Assembly (NCBI GenBank): GCA_016938155.1
Contig: JAFGVF010000311.1
Coordinates: forward strand, 1-8,954
Source: Candidatus Cloacimonadota bacterium
GTDB lineage: Bacteria > Cloacimonadota > Cloacimonadia > Cloacimonadales > JAFGVF01
Reading direction: 5' to 3'
DNA: 8,954 nt
Shown here: in pieces, positions 7,977 to 8,954 of the stretch
How the letters are laid out: each line of letters opens with the position of its first letter
Position numbering within the stretch: the first letter of the stretch is position 1
The notes under the pieces: generated by a model
The model's input: only the letters and a program-made list of their open reading frames with translations
Databases searched by the model: none
Told to the model about the DNA's origin: nothing
Translations under genes and position numbers: made by a program

Positions 7977-8831
7977 TTAATTGTTGATTGCTTCCGCACC
8001 GGAAGCAACCTCAATAATTTCGGTTGTAATTGAAGCCTGTCTCTCTCTGTTATACTGTAACTGAAGGCTTGCAATGAGTTCTTTGGCGTTCTCTGTTGCA
8101 CTATCCATGGCGGTCATCCTACTGCTCTGCTCGGAAGCGGAGGACTCGAGGAATATCTGCCAGATGAGAAAGTGCATATAACGGTTTACAAGATTATCCA
8201 CTACGGTATCTGCATCCGGCTCGTAGATGTAATCAACTCGAGAGACTTCATCTCCCTCCGATTCGGGGATTGGTAGAAGTTGCAGCTCTTTGGCAGATTG
8301 TTGTAAAACACTTTTAAACTCATTATAAAGAACAATTACTTTGCTGTATGAATCTGAAAGATACAGCTCTCTAATTTTATCGGCAATTTCAGCAGTCTTG
8401 AAGAAGTCAAATTTCTCCATTATCCCTGTGAAGTGGGCAATTATCTTATCAGTTCGTTTCTTGAAATAGTCATAGGATTTCTTACCAATACAGATAACAT
8501 CACAATTGGGATTCTCTTTTACTAAATGCTCACCATAACGGGTTATATTGGCATTAAATGAGCCACACAATCCACGATCAGCAGTAACAAAAACATAGAG
8601 AATCTTGCCGGAAGGGTTAATCTCTTCAAGAAAAGGGCTGTCAGATGCTTTGTTTTTTATCCGTACAATCCGGGTCAGTTCCATTATCTTCTGAGAATAC
8701 GGTCTGGCATTAAACATATTCTGTTGTGCCTTACGCATCTTAGCTGCAGCAACCATCTTCATCGCATTGGTTATCTGCTTGGTACTTTGGACACTGCCTA
8801 TTCTTTCCTTAATATCGTTAATGTTTCCCAT
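7977..8831 (-). CDS. atpG: F1Fo ATP synthase subunit gamma
   Basis: A 284-residue rotor shaft of F1. The N-terminal helix MGNINDIKERIGSVQSTKQI and TNAMKMVAAAKMRKAQ (21-36) is diagnostic. TADRGLCGSFNANI (83-96) is the conserved central-domain motif. SSASEQSSRMTAMDSATENA (230-249) and NRERQASITTEIIEVASGAE (261-280) form the conserved C-terminal helix that pairs with the N-terminal one inside the alpha-beta ring. The length is normal. A GGAG ribosome binding site precedes the ATG, 19 bp after the atpA stop and 18 bp before atpD. I saw no regulatory cysteine insertion of the chloroplast type. Confidence 0.98.
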   Translation of the reverse strand: MGNINDIKERIGSVQSTKQITNAMKMVAAAKMRKAQQNMFNARPYSQKIMELTRIVRIKNKASDSPFLEEINPSGKILYVFVTADRGLCGSFNANITRYGEHLVKENPNCDVICIGKKSYDYFKKRTDKIIAHFTGIMEKFDFFKTAEIADKIRELYLSDSYSKVIVLYNEFKSVLQQSAKELQLLPIPESEGDEVSRVDYIYEPDADTVVDNLVNRYMHFLIWQIFLESSASEQSSRMTAMDSATENAKELIASLQLQYNRERQASITTEIIEVASGAEAINN

Positions 8832-8850
8832 CTATTCTCCGGGTTACCTG

Positions 8851-8954
8851 TTATTTAGCAAACTTACCGATAACCAGCTCGCAAATCTTCTTCATTTGCT
8901 CACGCTTATCATCAGTTAAGTCACCTTTAACTAATTCCTGACAGAACTCTTTGT
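8851..8954 (-). CDS. atpA: F1Fo ATP synthase subunit alpha, C-terminal end only
   Basis: Only the last 34 or so codons are inside the window, ending at a TAA (8853-8851). The visible peptide contains KEFCQELVKGDLTDDKREQ and then MKKICELVIGKFAK. This fits the C-terminal helical bundle of alpha, where a short loop precedes a final helix. The identification rests mainly on position, because this stretch lies directly upstream of atpG in the conserved alpha-gamma-beta-epsilon order, with help from the family-like tail. The rest of the gene, and probably the other atp genes and the operon promoter, lie to the right of the window. Confidence 0.88.
   Translation of the reverse strand, partial: KEFCQELVKGDLTDDKREQMKKICELVIGKFAK

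Overview
The window suggests a bacterium of the FCB (Fibrobacterota-Chlorobiota-Bacteroidota) superphylum, quite possibly Candidatus Cloacimonadota. The reasons are two exported repeat proteins ending in type IX secretion (T9SS) type A-like sorting domains, a parallel beta-helix surface protein of the kind common in that group, and a contiguous F1 block atpA-atpG-atpD-atpC. The phylum is inferred from protein style only, since no rRNA or phylogenetic marker search was possible.

Layout. Positions 1-1901 (minus) hold the first 633 codons of a large exported beta-helix protein whose C-terminus lies beyond the left edge. Positions 1902-3040 carry no convincing intact gene. This stretch is a mosaic of short palindromes, an 11-bp phased CCCG repeat, a lone DnaA-box match, and a short minus-strand remnant resembling the end of an excisionase/AlpA-type HTH protein. 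Candidate sigma70-like promoters sit at both edges, each with a perfect TTGACA. Positions 3041-6052 (plus) hold two tandem paralogues, 12 bp apart and probably one operon. Each has a signal peptide, seven calcium-loop (FG-GAP/VCBS-type) repeats and a T9SS tail, and the repeats stay in almost the same residue register.

Positions 6053-6175 are a convergent intergenic gap with an imperfect inverted repeat and a strong, apparently bidirectional terminator. Positions 6176-8954 (minus) are the ATP synthase F1 genes in transcription order atpA (3' end only), atpG, atpD and atpC. Their spacing is 19 bp, 18 bp and an 8-bp overlap, as expected for one cotranscribed complex.

The left half is therefore accessory cell-surface/secretome DNA with a repeat-rich spacer, and the right half is core energy metabolism. 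I see no clear evidence of a wholly new system. The most interesting items are three copies of a GACACAGTC palindrome, one overlapping the putative promoter of the beta-helix gene, the helically phased repeat, and the shared departure from consensus in calcium loop 6 of both propeller paralogues.
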